A stretch of DNA of 55,013 nt, taken from Deltaproteobacteria bacterium. GTDB taxonomy: Bacteria; Myxococcota_A; UBA9042; DTJE01. Shown here one piece after another: positions 27,084-35,764 of the stretch; the first letter of the stretch is position 1, and each line of letters begins with the position of its first letter. The stretch spans positions 1 to 55,013 of the forward strand of contig JAKPTZ010000002.1 in NCBI GenBank assembly GCA_029555025.1, written 5' to 3'. The position numbers and the translations under genes are program-made. The notes beneath the pieces are model-generated. The model had not been told where the DNA came from. It worked only from the letters and a program-made list of their open reading frames with translations, and did no database searches.

Positions 27084-28388
27084 TTGCCGGGTATTTCAAC
27101 TGGTTCCGATTTGAAGAAGGTTGTCTTTTCCGCAGTCGATTCAAGGATGGCGTATTCATCGCTGGGTTACGGCGCGGTTTTTTCCGGCATGCAGCCGTGC
27201 GACCACGCGTGGCTTGACGGCAGCGGGGCCGACGCCAGGCCGTTCGTGGTCGAGTCCGGGGCGTCATTGTGGTCGTATGACGTCATCTTCGTCAGCATCG
27301 CGTGGGAACTGGAGCTTCCGTCGCTGGTCAAGGCCCTGCGGTCTTCCGGAATCGAGCCTTTTGCGGCGCGCCGTCCCGCCAGCCAGCCTCTTCTGGTCGG
27401 TGGCGGCCCGCTTACCCTGTCAAATCCCAACCTGCCCGGCGCCGTGTGCGATGCCGTTTTCATCGGCGAGGCCGATGGCGCCTTTGCCGATCTGAATCGT
27501 GCGCTTCATGTGGCAACCGGTCGTGAAGATCTTCTTTCGCGTCTTGCCGCGATTCCAGGAATGTGGGTTCCGTCGTCCGGTGCCGCTTGTCCCGATCCCG
27601 TGGTGGCTAAGCTTCCGGAAATACCCCTGTTTTCGGCCTTCCCGGGCAGGGACAATATGTTTTCCGGATCCTTCATCGTGGAAGTCGGCCGTGGCTGTCC
27701 CCGCGGATGCGCCTTCTGTGTCGCCTTCGGTGGCCGTCGCGCAAGGTTCTATCCGTCTGAAGCCATTACCGCCCAGGTGCCCGATGGAACTTCCCGTGTC
27801 GGCCTGCTGGGCGCGGCGGTTTCCGATCATCCCGATTTGAAGGGGATTGTTTCCACCCTTCGGGATCGCGGCATCGGGGTCACGCTTGGATCCCTTCGGG
27901 CGGATCGCGTCGAGCCGGACCTGGTTTCAATGCTGGCGGCCGGTGGCCTTCGCACGTTGACCGTTGCCGCCGACGGGGCATCCGAATCGCTTCGAAAGTC
28001 GATCCACAAGGGCGTCACCGCCGACCACCTTATTCAGGCCGCCCGTGTTGCCCGGGAAACCGGGATCGAAAAAGTGCGCGTCTATGTCATGCTCGGGCTG
28101 CCCGGGGAACAGTCGGGCGACGTCGCGGAATTCGCCGGATTGGTCAATGCCATGGCCGCAATCACAAATGTCGTTGTTTCGGTTTCGCCGTTCGTTCCGA
28201 AGCGCTTCACACCACTTTCGGATGCCGGCTTTGCCGGTGTTGGCACCATCCGCCGGCGGATTTCCGAACTGAAGCGCATGGTGCGGCCCGCGGTTCAAAT
28301 CAGGGCAGGTTCGGTCAAGGAAGCCGAGTTCGAACACCGGCTTTCGCACGCGGAAATGCGCGAAATTCCAGACTTGACTCTTTCCTGA
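27084..28388 (+). CDS. Radical SAM protein with B12-binding-like N-terminus
   Basis: A 434-residue radical SAM protein of the type with a cobalamin-binding-like N-terminal domain. The SAM cluster motif is C205-x3-C209-x2-C212 (CPRGCAFC). Before it, VGGGPLTLSNPN and FIGEADGAF match the B12-type domain of methylthiotransferase- and tetrapyrrole-related proteins. After it come GLLGAAVSDHP, LRADRV and VYVMLGLPGEQ, as in the elongator-like barrel. The start is uncertain: TTG at 27084 or TTG at 27111, neither with a clear ribosome site. The substrate is unknown. It probably shares a transcript with the preceding gene. Confidence 0.8.
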   Translation: MPGISTGSDLKKVVFSAVDSRMAYSSLGYGAVFSGMQPCDHAWLDGSGADARPFVVESGASLWSYDVIFVSIAWELELPSLVKALRSSGIEPFAARRPASQPLLVGGGPLTLSNPNLPGAVCDAVFIGEADGAFADLNRALHVATGREDLLSRLAAIPGMWVPSSGAACPDPVVAKLPEIPLFSAFPGRDNMFSGSFIVEVGRGCPRGCAFCVAFGGRRARFYPSEAITAQVPDGTSRVGLLGAAVSDHPDLKGIVSTLRDRGIGVTLGSLRADRVEPDLVSMLAAGGLRTLTVAADGASESLRKSIHKGVTADHLIQAARVARETGIEKVRVYVMLGLPGEQSGDVAEFAGLVNAMAAITNVVVSVSPFVPKRFTPLSDAGFAGVGTIRRRISELKRMVRPAVQIRAGSVKEAEFEHRLSHAEMREIPDLTLS

Positions 28389-28401
28389 CACCGGATAAAC
28401 T
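28374..28401 (+). promoter_or_regulatory. Possible promoter for the VWA/ABC/kinase/caspase cluster
   Basis: TTGACT (28374-28379) and TAAACT (28396-28401) are spaced by 16 bases, overlapping the end of the radical SAM gene and about 50 bases before the VWA gene start. The match is moderate. Confidence 0.35.
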
Positions 28402-28449
28402 TCAACCAGCTTGAAAAACCGCACTGTATCTGGAGGTTGTGTATCAATC

Positions 28450-30108
28450 ATGCGCCAGTTTTGTACCGTATTTGCTGTATGTCTGGTTTCCTGCCTGATT
28501 TCGGCGTCTTCCGCCGGTCAGACGCTTACGGATACATGGAACAGCCAGGTTGTTTATAAGCCGGTCGAGCAGGCAAACAAGGCTGCCCCGGCCCCGGCCC
28601 CCGCACCCACGCCGGCTGCCCAGCAGACCAGGCCGGCCGAGCCGCCGAAGCCGGCCCCCAAGCCCGCCCAGGTCGATGCCACCGGCCCGATGCGCTTTGG
28701 TATCGCGCTGGTTCAGGGCTTGAAGGCATTTGCCGAGCCCGGCGTCGAGATGAAAGGTACCGGATGGGTTTTCCCGATTCTTCATCCGATGAAGATTGTT
28801 GAAAGCGTTTGCGTTGCCAGGGATGGCAGCAGGCTGGAACCGAACCGCGAAAAGGTCGATGGAACCGTCAAGGAAAAGTGTCCCAATCCGACGTCGTATT
28901 CCCTGTGGTACAAGCTTGAACGTGATCAGGGGCGTTTCGGCTGGGCACGCGCCAGCCACGTCGCCGTCTGGAACAGCCGCCATGCGCTGCGTCCATCCAC
29001 CCAGGCAGGCGCCGAACTCGTCCCCGGATACTGCGACGAGCGCGAGGCCGAAAATTCGGCCCGCGGCAAGAGCGACCCCTGCATGACCTTCAATCGCACC
29101 ATTCTGCAGGCCCAGGGCGAAAGGGCCCCGTTCCCGGTCATCGACGTGAAGGAATTCGGCGACGGCGTTGAATTCGACATGCGCAAGTATTTCAAGGTTC
29201 TGGTTCCCACGCTTTACAGCATGCTTCCCCCTGTCAGGGGAAATGCGGCAATGGATAAGGTTTTCAAGGCCGAATTCATCATCCTGGTCGATGCGACCAA
29301 ATCGATGGAACAGGAAATCGAAGGCACCAAGAACGCCCTGGTTCAACTTGTGCGCGATCTGAAAACCAAGTACCGGGTCGATGCGAAGTTCGTTGTCCTG
29401 GGCTTCCGCGACACCGACGGCTCTTCGGCCGAATGCCCCCCGATGGAAGGCACCACCAACGCCCAAGGGCGGCTGGACTTCGTTTCCGGAGAGGAAGCGA
29501 TTGAATTCCTGTCCAGCCTGTCGGCCGACTGTGGCGGCGATCCGCGCGAGGCAATCTGGGACGCGTTTTACCTGTTGCGCGACCTGGTGGTCGAGCCCGG
29601 TGCCCAGCGAATCCTTTTCCTGATTGGCGACACACCCAGTGTTGAAGTGACCCGCGGCATGACCTTCGGCGGCGTCACTGTGCCGCGCGGCCTGCGTTCG
29701 GAACAGGTTCTTTCAAAGCTGGCGGACGTGTTCGGCGAATCGACCAGGTTTAACGCCCTGCTTGTCAAGAGCGGGCTTATGAAGAAGACGGTTAACGAAA
29801 TCATGAAGGGAAGCCGCTTCTTTGCCAACAACATGCAGCGCGTTGATCAGGTAAGCGCCAAGATCATCCAGGCAAAGGTCAGTGATCTTTTCAACGTGGC
29901 TGCCGGCTCGTCCGGCGCCGACGTCCAGGCGGTCAGCGACTGCAACAACAAGTTCCTTTCCGACGACACTTCCGGTGCGTTCGGCTTCTTCTGTTCAAGG
30001 AAGGGAAACAATCTCGACAGCCGAATCAAGGACCTTCTGTCTGAGGAAGGCCGGACCGGCGATGTCGTCGTCATCCGTGAACTGTGGGTTCCCGCGACAC
30101 AGGCATAG
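28450..30108 (+). CDS. Secreted VWA-domain protein, ended by an in-frame TAG
   Basis: A 552-residue exported protein. The ATG at 28450 has GGAGG 12 bases upstream and is followed by a signal peptide (FAVCLVSCLISASSAG). Next come an Ala/Pro linker (about 45-75), an SH3-like region (about 80-180, with GWVFPILHP and RFGWARASHVAVW), and a von Willebrand A domain (about 275-440). The metal-binding motif DATKS begins at Asp281 and is followed by VVLGFRDTDGSS and LFLIGDTPS. The protein stops at TAG (30106-30108) after VIRELWVPATQA. The same frame continues after the stop in the next feature, so this is probably the first part of one longer gene. It opens the cluster that continues to 41486. Confidence 0.78.
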   Translation: MRQFCTVFAVCLVSCLISASSAGQTLTDTWNSQVVYKPVEQANKAAPAPAPAPTPAAQQTRPAEPPKPAPKPAQVDATGPMRFGIALVQGLKAFAEPGVEMKGTGWVFPILHPMKIVESVCVARDGSRLEPNREKVDGTVKEKCPNPTSYSLWYKLERDQGRFGWARASHVAVWNSRHALRPSTQAGAELVPGYCDEREAENSARGKSDPCMTFNRTILQAQGERAPFPVIDVKEFGDGVEFDMRKYFKVLVPTLYSMLPPVRGNAAMDKVFKAEFIILVDATKSMEQEIEGTKNALVQLVRDLKTKYRVDAKFVVLGFRDTDGSSAECPPMEGTTNAQGRLDFVSGEEAIEFLSSLSADCGGDPREAIWDAFYLLRDLVVEPGAQRILFLIGDTPSVEVTRGMTFGGVTVPRGLRSEQVLSKLADVFGESTRFNALLVKSGLMKKTVNEIMKGSRFFANNMQRVDQVSAKIIQAKVSDLFNVAAGSSGADVQAVSDCNNKFLSDDTSGAFGFFCSRKGNNLDSRIKDLLSEEGRTGDVVVIRELWVPATQA

Positions 30109-30114
30109 CAGGAC

Positions 30115-30510
30115 GTGGCCCTTCTGACAATCGACGAGGCCAGGACGATGGGCCAGAACCTTGCCCAGCTTTCCGTCCAGATCGGCGAGGACGGCTCCGG
30201 CTGCCGCAAGCACGGCGTATCGATCTGGACCGAGACCGTCAAGGCGCTTGTGCCTGTCGAGGACAGCAAGGGCAGCACCACTTCCGCGGTCGTTGGCAAA
30301 AGGCTTCATGACTACTGGCGTCTGAGCGTTGGCGGTGGAAGCGAAGGGTCAATCATTAATTACAGCCCGGATCAGATTGCGTCGCTCGACTCCGACCGTT
30401 GCTTTGCCGTCAGGAACCGTCTTTACAAGGCAAGCCAGCGCATCGAGCAGACGCTTCAGATGCAGAAGAAGAATCAGTATATCTGGTTGAATTTCCAGAA
30501 TATTCCGTGA
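30115..30510 (+). CDS. In-frame continuation of the VWA protein after a TAG
   Basis: A 131-codon frame that lies in exactly the same reading frame as the VWA gene, two codons after its TAG. The only upstream start is a GTG at 30115, and no properly spaced ribosome site precedes it. The sequence joins naturally to the preceding domain: LWVPATQA, stop, then QDVALLTIDEARTMG. The helical C-terminus includes VKALVPVE and RIEQTLQMQKKNQYIWLNF. It may be the separated tail of the VWA protein (a CAG-to-TAG change would do this), a product of stop readthrough, or a reinitiated separate protein. Other genes here end in TAG, so TAG is not a general sense codon. Confidence 0.6.
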   Translation: MALLTIDEARTMGQNLAQLSVQIGEDGSGCRKHGVSIWTETVKALVPVEDSKGSTTSAVVGKRLHDYWRLSVGGGSEGSIINYSPDQIASLDSDRCFAVRNRLYKASQRIEQTLQMQKKNQYIWLNFQNIP

Positions 30511-30544
30511 CCGGTTTGACAATTTCCGCTTGAAGGTGATTGCT

Positions 30545-33010
30545 TTGAGTGAATCAAACAGGCTGTTCGCGCGCTGGTCGGCTTTGAAAAAGGAAGTAAC
30601 CGTCAAGGACGGTTGCGGAATGCGTGTCCTTGATCTGGGGCCGGGGGCGATTCCCCGTGGTCGTCTTGTGTGCGTCCTGGGACCAAGCGGATGCGGCAAG
30701 ACGAGTCTTCTTTCGATTCTTGGGCTTGTTGACCACGAGTTTGAAGGCGACCTTGGCGTCGAACTTGGCGGCAGGTTCCAGCCGATCGGCCAGTGGCGCG
30801 GCAGAAAGCGTCAGCGCGAGTCAGCCCGTCTTCGTCGTCATATCGGGTTCGTATTCCAGGAGATGCGGCTTCGCGCCGGTGCGTCGGCCGTTGAAAACGT
30901 CATGGATCCGATGCTTTACCTGGGATTCGGAACGCCCCGGACCAGGTATTCGCACGCGAAGTCGATGCTGGGGCTGTTTGGCCTTCAGGATCGCGATATC
31001 GAACGTCCAATCTCGTGTTTTTCCGGCGGCATGCAGCAGCGCACCGGCCTGGCCCGCGCGCTGTCGATCGGACCCGACCTGATTATCGCCGACGAGCCGA
31101 CCGCGCACGTCGATGACAAGATGGCCAATGCCATTTACGAAGATTTGAAGCGGCGTTCGGCGGAAAGGGGAATCACCGTCGTTGTGGCGACCCACAACGA
31201 GGAAATGGCCGACAAGCATGCCGACCATATCATCCGCTTCAAGCCGAAGTTCCAGGACGAGGAAGAAGTCCGTCGTGCCAAGGATCTGGGCGAGTGGCCG
31301 TATGACCTTATCGTCGAGCGCGAGGCCGAGGGCATCGAGCCCGCCGATGCAAAGGGCGAGACCCCGAAGCGCGCCTCGACTCTTGGAAGTTTCAAGGATA
31401 TGGCCGTAGTCGCGCTTGGCGAGGGCTATCCCCTTGTAAGGGTTACCGGTCGCGGGATTCGCGCCCTTGGCTGGGGGTGGGCGGCCGCCCTGGTGAACAG
31501 GCTGCGCAAGAAACCGTCGGTCAGACGCGAAAGAATCGCGCCGCACCGGTATCTTCCGTTACTGGTGTCAATCGTGACCTTCGGTCTGCTGGCCGGAATG
31601 GGATTTTCACTTTACGGCATCAAGTCGGCGATCCTTGCGTACCAGCAGTCCAAGTTGGAGTCGCTCGAATCCCTGCGTCGCGTAAGGGTGTTCGATCCAG
31701 GCGACCTTGAAGGCGGCGCGATACGCCTTGATGTGGCCGACGTTGAAAAATTCGCGGCCGAACACGGCGTTAAGATTACCGAAAGCGTGCCGGTGCACGA
31801 TCTGGGCGGCGAGGCCCTGATCCCGTCCGAAATGGCGCACCTGGCAAGCGAGGGTCAGTGGGCGCCGGTTCAGTCGTCGGCGTTGCTGGATCCAAGCTCG
31901 ATTGACGATCGCGAACGGAATGCCAACCGGATCTTCTTCACGATTCTTGGCACTTTCCCGAACGAGCCACAGGCCAGGGACCAGGGCTTGCCGGCCGAGC
32001 CGAGCGGGTTCGCTCCAAAGGACGATACTGCACCGGCCGTCTGGATTCCGCGGAACGAGTGGGAATGGCTTTACGGCAATTTCGAGGCGCTTCCCGAGCC
32101 GGGAGATTCGGTCGGCGTCATGTTCATGGGCATCGCCCGCATGGAACGCACCCCGGAAGCCCAGGGTGATGTCATCCCTCCCGCGGTGTGCGTGCGTTTC
32201 AATATCGGCGGCTACCTGAATCCGCCGCGCCTGCCGTCCGGATTCGTGTCCGAGGTTCAGGCCAAGTATTACAAGGCCGTTGTATCAAAGGATGTCGTGA
32301 AGCGCATTCTTGAATGGCAGAACGATCCCCTGAATCCTGCGAAGGCTCTGCCGGATGCCTGGCGGTGCGAAGGCTCGCCGTCGATTTATCCCGACTGGCA
32401 ATACACAGTCAAGGACGAGGTCAGGGCCCCGGCGGCGACCCAGTTCGATTTCTTCGCCCCGACGCCGTCGGACGCGCTGAAACTGGAAAGGATCCTGGAA
32501 GACTACTCTTCCGATCGCGGCCTGACGTTCGGCAGGGTTTCTTCCGAACGCGGGTTCATCCAGCAGGTTTCACGCCTGATCAAGCTGGCAGAATATGTCG
32601 GGCTTGTGCTTCACGTCCTGCCGATCGCCGTCGGCGGCGTCATTCTGTGGCTGGTCGTTCACGAGATCCTGTTCCGCCGGCGCGAGGATCTTCTTCTTTT
32701 CCACGTGATGGGCGCTCCGACCATCAACCTTCATGTCCAGTCGCTGGTTCTTTCAATGCTGGTCGTGCTGCCAGGCATCCTTATTGGTTACATCATCGGC
32801 AGCGCGGGGCCGGGTCTTATGGTCGGCGTGATGTCCAACGAAACCCTTCCGCCCGACCTGCTTGAGCACCTGGCCAAGGTCGGAATCGGCTGGGTCGGGC
32901 TTCTGCAAACGACCGTCGCGGCGGTCATTTGCGCGGTTTTTGCTTCGTTCACGGTCGTGAAGTCGATCCTTTCGTCGAATCCGGCTTCTGCTTTCAGGGG
33001 TATGCAATGA
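30545..33010 (+). CDS. MacB-type ABC transporter, ATPase and permease fused
   Basis: An 821-residue inner-membrane ABC protein. The TTG at 30545 has AAGGTGA upstream. The N-terminal ATPase is complete: Walker A GPSGCGKTS, Q-loop VFQEMRL, signature CFSGGMQQR, Walker B LIIADEP and switch histidine in ATHN. A linker leads to one membrane helix (YLPLLVSIVTFGLLAGMGF), a large extracytoplasmic domain of roughly 300 residues, and three C-terminal helices. This is the layout of MacB and of Lol-type mechanotransmission transporters, which pull substrates or signals across the envelope rather than through the membrane. No MacA-type partner is present; the flanking secreted proteins may be partners. Its end overlaps the next gene by four bases. 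Confidence 0.87.
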   Translation: MSESNRLFARWSALKKEVTVKDGCGMRVLDLGPGAIPRGRLVCVLGPSGCGKTSLLSILGLVDHEFEGDLGVELGGRFQPIGQWRGRKRQRESARLRRHIGFVFQEMRLRAGASAVENVMDPMLYLGFGTPRTRYSHAKSMLGLFGLQDRDIERPISCFSGGMQQRTGLARALSIGPDLIIADEPTAHVDDKMANAIYEDLKRRSAERGITVVVATHNEEMADKHADHIIRFKPKFQDEEEVRRAKDLGEWPYDLIVEREAEGIEPADAKGETPKRASTLGSFKDMAVVALGEGYPLVRVTGRGIRALGWGWAAALVNRLRKKPSVRRERIAPHRYLPLLVSIVTFGLLAGMGFSLYGIKSAILAYQQSKLESLESLRRVRVFDPGDLEGGAIRLDVADVEKFAAEHGVKITESVPVHDLGGEALIPSEMAHLASEGQWAPVQSSALLDPSSIDDRERNANRIFFTILGTFPNEPQARDQGLPAEPSGFAPKDDTAPAVWIPRNEWEWLYGNFEALPEPGDSVGVMFMGIARMERTPEAQGDVIPPAVCVRFNIGGYLNPPRLPSGFVSEVQAKYYKAVVSKDVVKRILEWQNDPLNPAKALPDAWRCEGSPSIYPDWQYTVKDEVRAPAATQFDFFAPTPSDALKLERILEDYSSDRGLTFGRVSSERGFIQQVSRLIKLAEYVGLVLHVLPIAVGGVILWLVVHEILFRRREDLLLFHVMGAPTINLHVQSLVLSMLVVLPGILIGYIIGSAGPGLMVGVMSNETLPPDLLEHLAKVGIGWVGLLQTTVAAVICAVFASFTVVKSILSSNPASAFRGMQ

Positions 33011-34971
33011 AGTCATCAAACAACAAGGTTGTAAAAACGATGAAGTGTGCAGTGAATGTGGGGACCCTGACGGTTTTCCTGTTACTGGGCCTGCTGCTGG
33101 CGCCGGTTGTGGCTTCCGCGGACGGCGCGGCCGAGTTCCGACTGGTTTCGGGCTTCAAGCCGACGCTGCAGAAGTGTCCGGCCAGCGATGCTTGCGAAGT
33201 CACGCTGGTGAAGGAATACGGCGCATGGATGTGGCAGGCAAGTTGCACCGCCAAGCTGGGCGAGGACGTTTTCCGCAGGCTGGACCTGTTGAAGCGCCGT
33301 GAAGCCGACGTGGTGGCCATTGTCGTTTCCAAGGCAAAGCGTGCCGTCGCCGCCGACATCCTTGACTACATCGATGAAAGGCGCCAGGGGCACCTGCTGG
33401 ATTCGGGGCGGCTTCGCCTGGTTCGTCTGGAGGAAGTCCAGAGGCACAAGGTTGATGAAAAGCTGCTTGAACTGTGCGCCCCCGCGGTGGCTTTGCCGGA
33501 TGGGATGTCCTTCCCGCCGAACACCGCGATCGTCTTCGTCGGTGACAAGGGCGAGGCACCGAAGAGCAATCCATGCAAGGACGAGCGCTGGCGCGATGGC
33601 GTGACAGTTCTTTCGAATATGGATGATATCGACCAGATCGTCGGACGCAAGCTGGACGACTTGATCAGTACGAAAAGCCAGATCGAGGACATCAAGCGGC
33701 ACGAGCGCAAGGCGTGCGAGGAAACCGGTGACGCCAGCGCTTTCATCGAGCTTGTTTTCGACCCGGTCGTGAAGGACTCCGCCGGTGACAGCCCGAACCT
33801 GTCGGCGTCCGACCTGGGCCTGGACAACGCCGAGATCGTTACGCAGTTGCGCAAGATGGGCGTCGAGATTTCGTCACAGCTTTCAAGCCTTTTCCCGGCC
33901 GATGTTGAAAGATCCGCGATGAAGCGTGAAGACGGCAAGTGGGCCTTGAACGCACAGAAGCTGCGATCGTTGATGGCACTGGCCGACAGCAGGGCCGGCG
34001 AAAAGATGCTGAAGCAGGCCAGCGCCAAGTTGATTGCCCAGATTCAATCGGCGATGACGCGCGTCGAGCGTTTCACTTCAACTTACAGTGGCGGCAAGGG
34101 ACCGGATCTGACGATCGATGCGATGAAGGCCCGGAACGAACTGGTCACGCGCAAGTACGGCCAGGTTTGCGGGGGTTCGGGCATCACCGCCGAGTGCTCG
34201 TCGGCGCGTGCCAGGATTGATGAACTGGAGGCCAGGCTGGAATCCTTTGAAAAGGAGCCGGCACCCATCGCGGCATCCCCGGTTGCCCAGGCCGCCCCGG
34301 CAAAGCCAATCGACGAGTGGAGTCGTGAAGCCACGGCGTCCCTGCAGACGCTGCAGGGCAACGTGGTTTTGTGCAAGACCAGGGAATGCCTGGATGGCCA
34401 GGCGATTGAATACGCCCGTCTTAACGGCTCGATCGAAAGGTACCAAAGGGAATACGGCGCCAGCGTCGCCGCGGGGAAGGGGGTTGACCCCAGGATTGTG
34501 GAGCTTGAGAACCTGATGGCTTCGGCCGAGGCCGACCTTGGCGCAGCCCGCGGCACGCCGGCCAGTTGGTCGAAGATGAAGATTGGTGGCGTTGCCGCGC
34601 TTTCCGCCGGCGGCCTGATAATGATCGCCGCCATCGTTCCGCTGCTGATGGCGAATTCCGAAATGAAGAAGATTGAAGACGCGACCAACGGCGGGATTGT
34701 GCCAAGAGCATGGTTAAGTATTGATGGTTTTGGGGATCAGTGGTGGTACAGGATCAACAAATTTGATGTCGACGACATTGGAGCAATGGTGACCCGCCAG
34801 CGCATGAAGGCCATTATCGGATGGTCCGTTCTTGGCGCCGGCGCACTGGCCGCGATTGCCGGCGGCGTGCTGCTTGGCGTCGATGCGATGAAGGAAGGCA
34901 GGAACAAGCCCACCGTAACGGTCGCCCCGGTTGAATCCGGCGCCGTCGTCGGTGTCAACATGTCATTCTAG
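33007..34971 (+). CDS. Secreted or membrane-anchored coiled-coil protein
   Basis: A 654-residue protein starting at an ATG that overlaps the transporter stop (ATGA), with AGGGG upstream, so coupled translation is likely. It has a signal peptide (VFLLLGLLLAPVVASA). An alpha/beta domain (about 45-210), with CPASDAC and IVFVGDKGEAP, is followed by a long helical part with Glu/Arg-rich segments such as CSSARARIDELEARLE. Near the end are two membrane helices (AALSAGGLIMIAAIVPLLM and WSVLGAGALAAIAGGVLLG). I recognise no family. Overlap with the ABC gene suggests that it is a partner of the transporter. Confidence 0.75.
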   Translation: MKSSNNKVVKTMKCAVNVGTLTVFLLLGLLLAPVVASADGAAEFRLVSGFKPTLQKCPASDACEVTLVKEYGAWMWQASCTAKLGEDVFRRLDLLKRREADVVAIVVSKAKRAVAADILDYIDERRQGHLLDSGRLRLVRLEEVQRHKVDEKLLELCAPAVALPDGMSFPPNTAIVFVGDKGEAPKSNPCKDERWRDGVTVLSNMDDIDQIVGRKLDDLISTKSQIEDIKRHERKACEETGDASAFIELVFDPVVKDSAGDSPNLSASDLGLDNAEIVTQLRKMGVEISSQLSSLFPADVERSAMKREDGKWALNAQKLRSLMALADSRAGEKMLKQASAKLIAQIQSAMTRVERFTSTYSGGKGPDLTIDAMKARNELVTRKYGQVCGGSGITAECSSARARIDELEARLESFEKEPAPIAASPVAQAAPAKPIDEWSREATASLQTLQGNVVLCKTRECLDGQAIEYARLNGSIERYQREYGASVAAGKGVDPRIVELENLMASAEADLGAARGTPASWSKMKIGGVAALSAGGLIMIAAIVPLLMANSEMKKIEDATNGGIVPRAWLSIDGFGDQWWYRINKFDVDDIGAMVTRQRMKAIIGWSVLGAGALAAIAGGVLLGVDAMKEGRNKPTVTVAPVESGAVVGVNMSF

Positions 34972-34982
34972 GAGGCTGTCAG

Positions 34983-35726
34983 ATGAAACATACAGATTCA
35001 ATGTTTGACAAGGTTGCCGCCGCCGCATGTATCGTCGTTCTTGGCGCCGTCGGTTGCGTGGCCGAGCAGTTCGAATGTGATGACAATAAACCGTGCAGCG
35101 AATCCGGTGAGGTGTGCGTTTATTATCTTGACTCGTCAGATAAGATTGCGGCAACAGCCTGTGTCAAGCAGTTCGAGGTGTTCGGGGTTAAGGACACGGC
35201 ATTCAACTTCCAGGACAAGGTTCCTATCAAGTTTGCCAATAGCTTCGCATTTGGTTTGAACCCCGTTTCGATTGTGGAATACGAGTACTGCGTTGATAAG
35301 AAAGAATGTAAAGCCATCCCGCAGGAAGGGATTGACCCAGAATGCAACGCTTACAACGCCAACGCGGATCCTGAACAGGCGATTAACTGCATCACCTGGG
35401 CCGAGGCCAACAAATACTGTGAATTCGCCCAGGGCCGCCTGTGTTCGGAAGTGGAATGGGAATACGCGATGGGCCAGTTGCAGGAACCGGCCGGGACGGT
35501 GCTGGAGTGGGTTGAGGATGACTGGGATGAAGACATTTCATCCATGCCCAAGGACGGAACGGCCAGGACGGATGGATCAGCTTCGAATGGCGTGGTTCGT
35601 GGTGTGATTAACATGGCCAATGGCGCAGCCGGCGATCCGTGGATGCAAAGGAACAGCAAGGCCCGTCATGCCAGGGACACTGTTGTCGGATTCCGTTGCT
35701 GCAGTGATGTACCGATTACCAAGTAA
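34983..35726 (+). CDS. Small SUMF1-like lipoprotein
   Basis: A 247-residue lipoprotein (signal ending in GAVGC, Cys25) with AGGAGG before the ATG, 11 bases after the preceding stop. A Cys-rich stretch follows, then a short version of the SUMF1 fold: NPVSIVEYEYCVDKKEC, AINCITWAEANKYCEF, GRLCSEVEWEYAMG, VLEWVEDDWDED and VVGFRCC. The middle part that normally carries YPWG and DMAGN is missing, so the fold is pared down. It has no catalytic Cys pair of formylglycine-generating enzymes. A binding role is more likely than catalysis. It lies between the transporter-linked protein and the kinase gene. Confidence 0.75.
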   Translation: MKHTDSMFDKVAAAACIVVLGAVGCVAEQFECDDNKPCSESGEVCVYYLDSSDKIAATACVKQFEVFGVKDTAFNFQDKVPIKFANSFAFGLNPVSIVEYEYCVDKKECKAIPQEGIDPECNAYNANADPEQAINCITWAEANKYCEFAQGRLCSEVEWEYAMGQLQEPAGTVLEWVEDDWDEDISSMPKDGTARTDGSASNGVVRGVINMANGAAGDPWMQRNSKARHARDTVVGFRCCSDVPITK

Positions 35727-35764
35727 GGTTGAGTGATGACGATGCATCCAAGGGGCATTAACAG

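Noticed and set aside
30106-30108. TAG read as a sense codon throughout the genome
   Set aside because: Several well-defined genes here end in TAG at the expected place, for example the genes ending at 163, 10706, 13271, 34971 and 37774.
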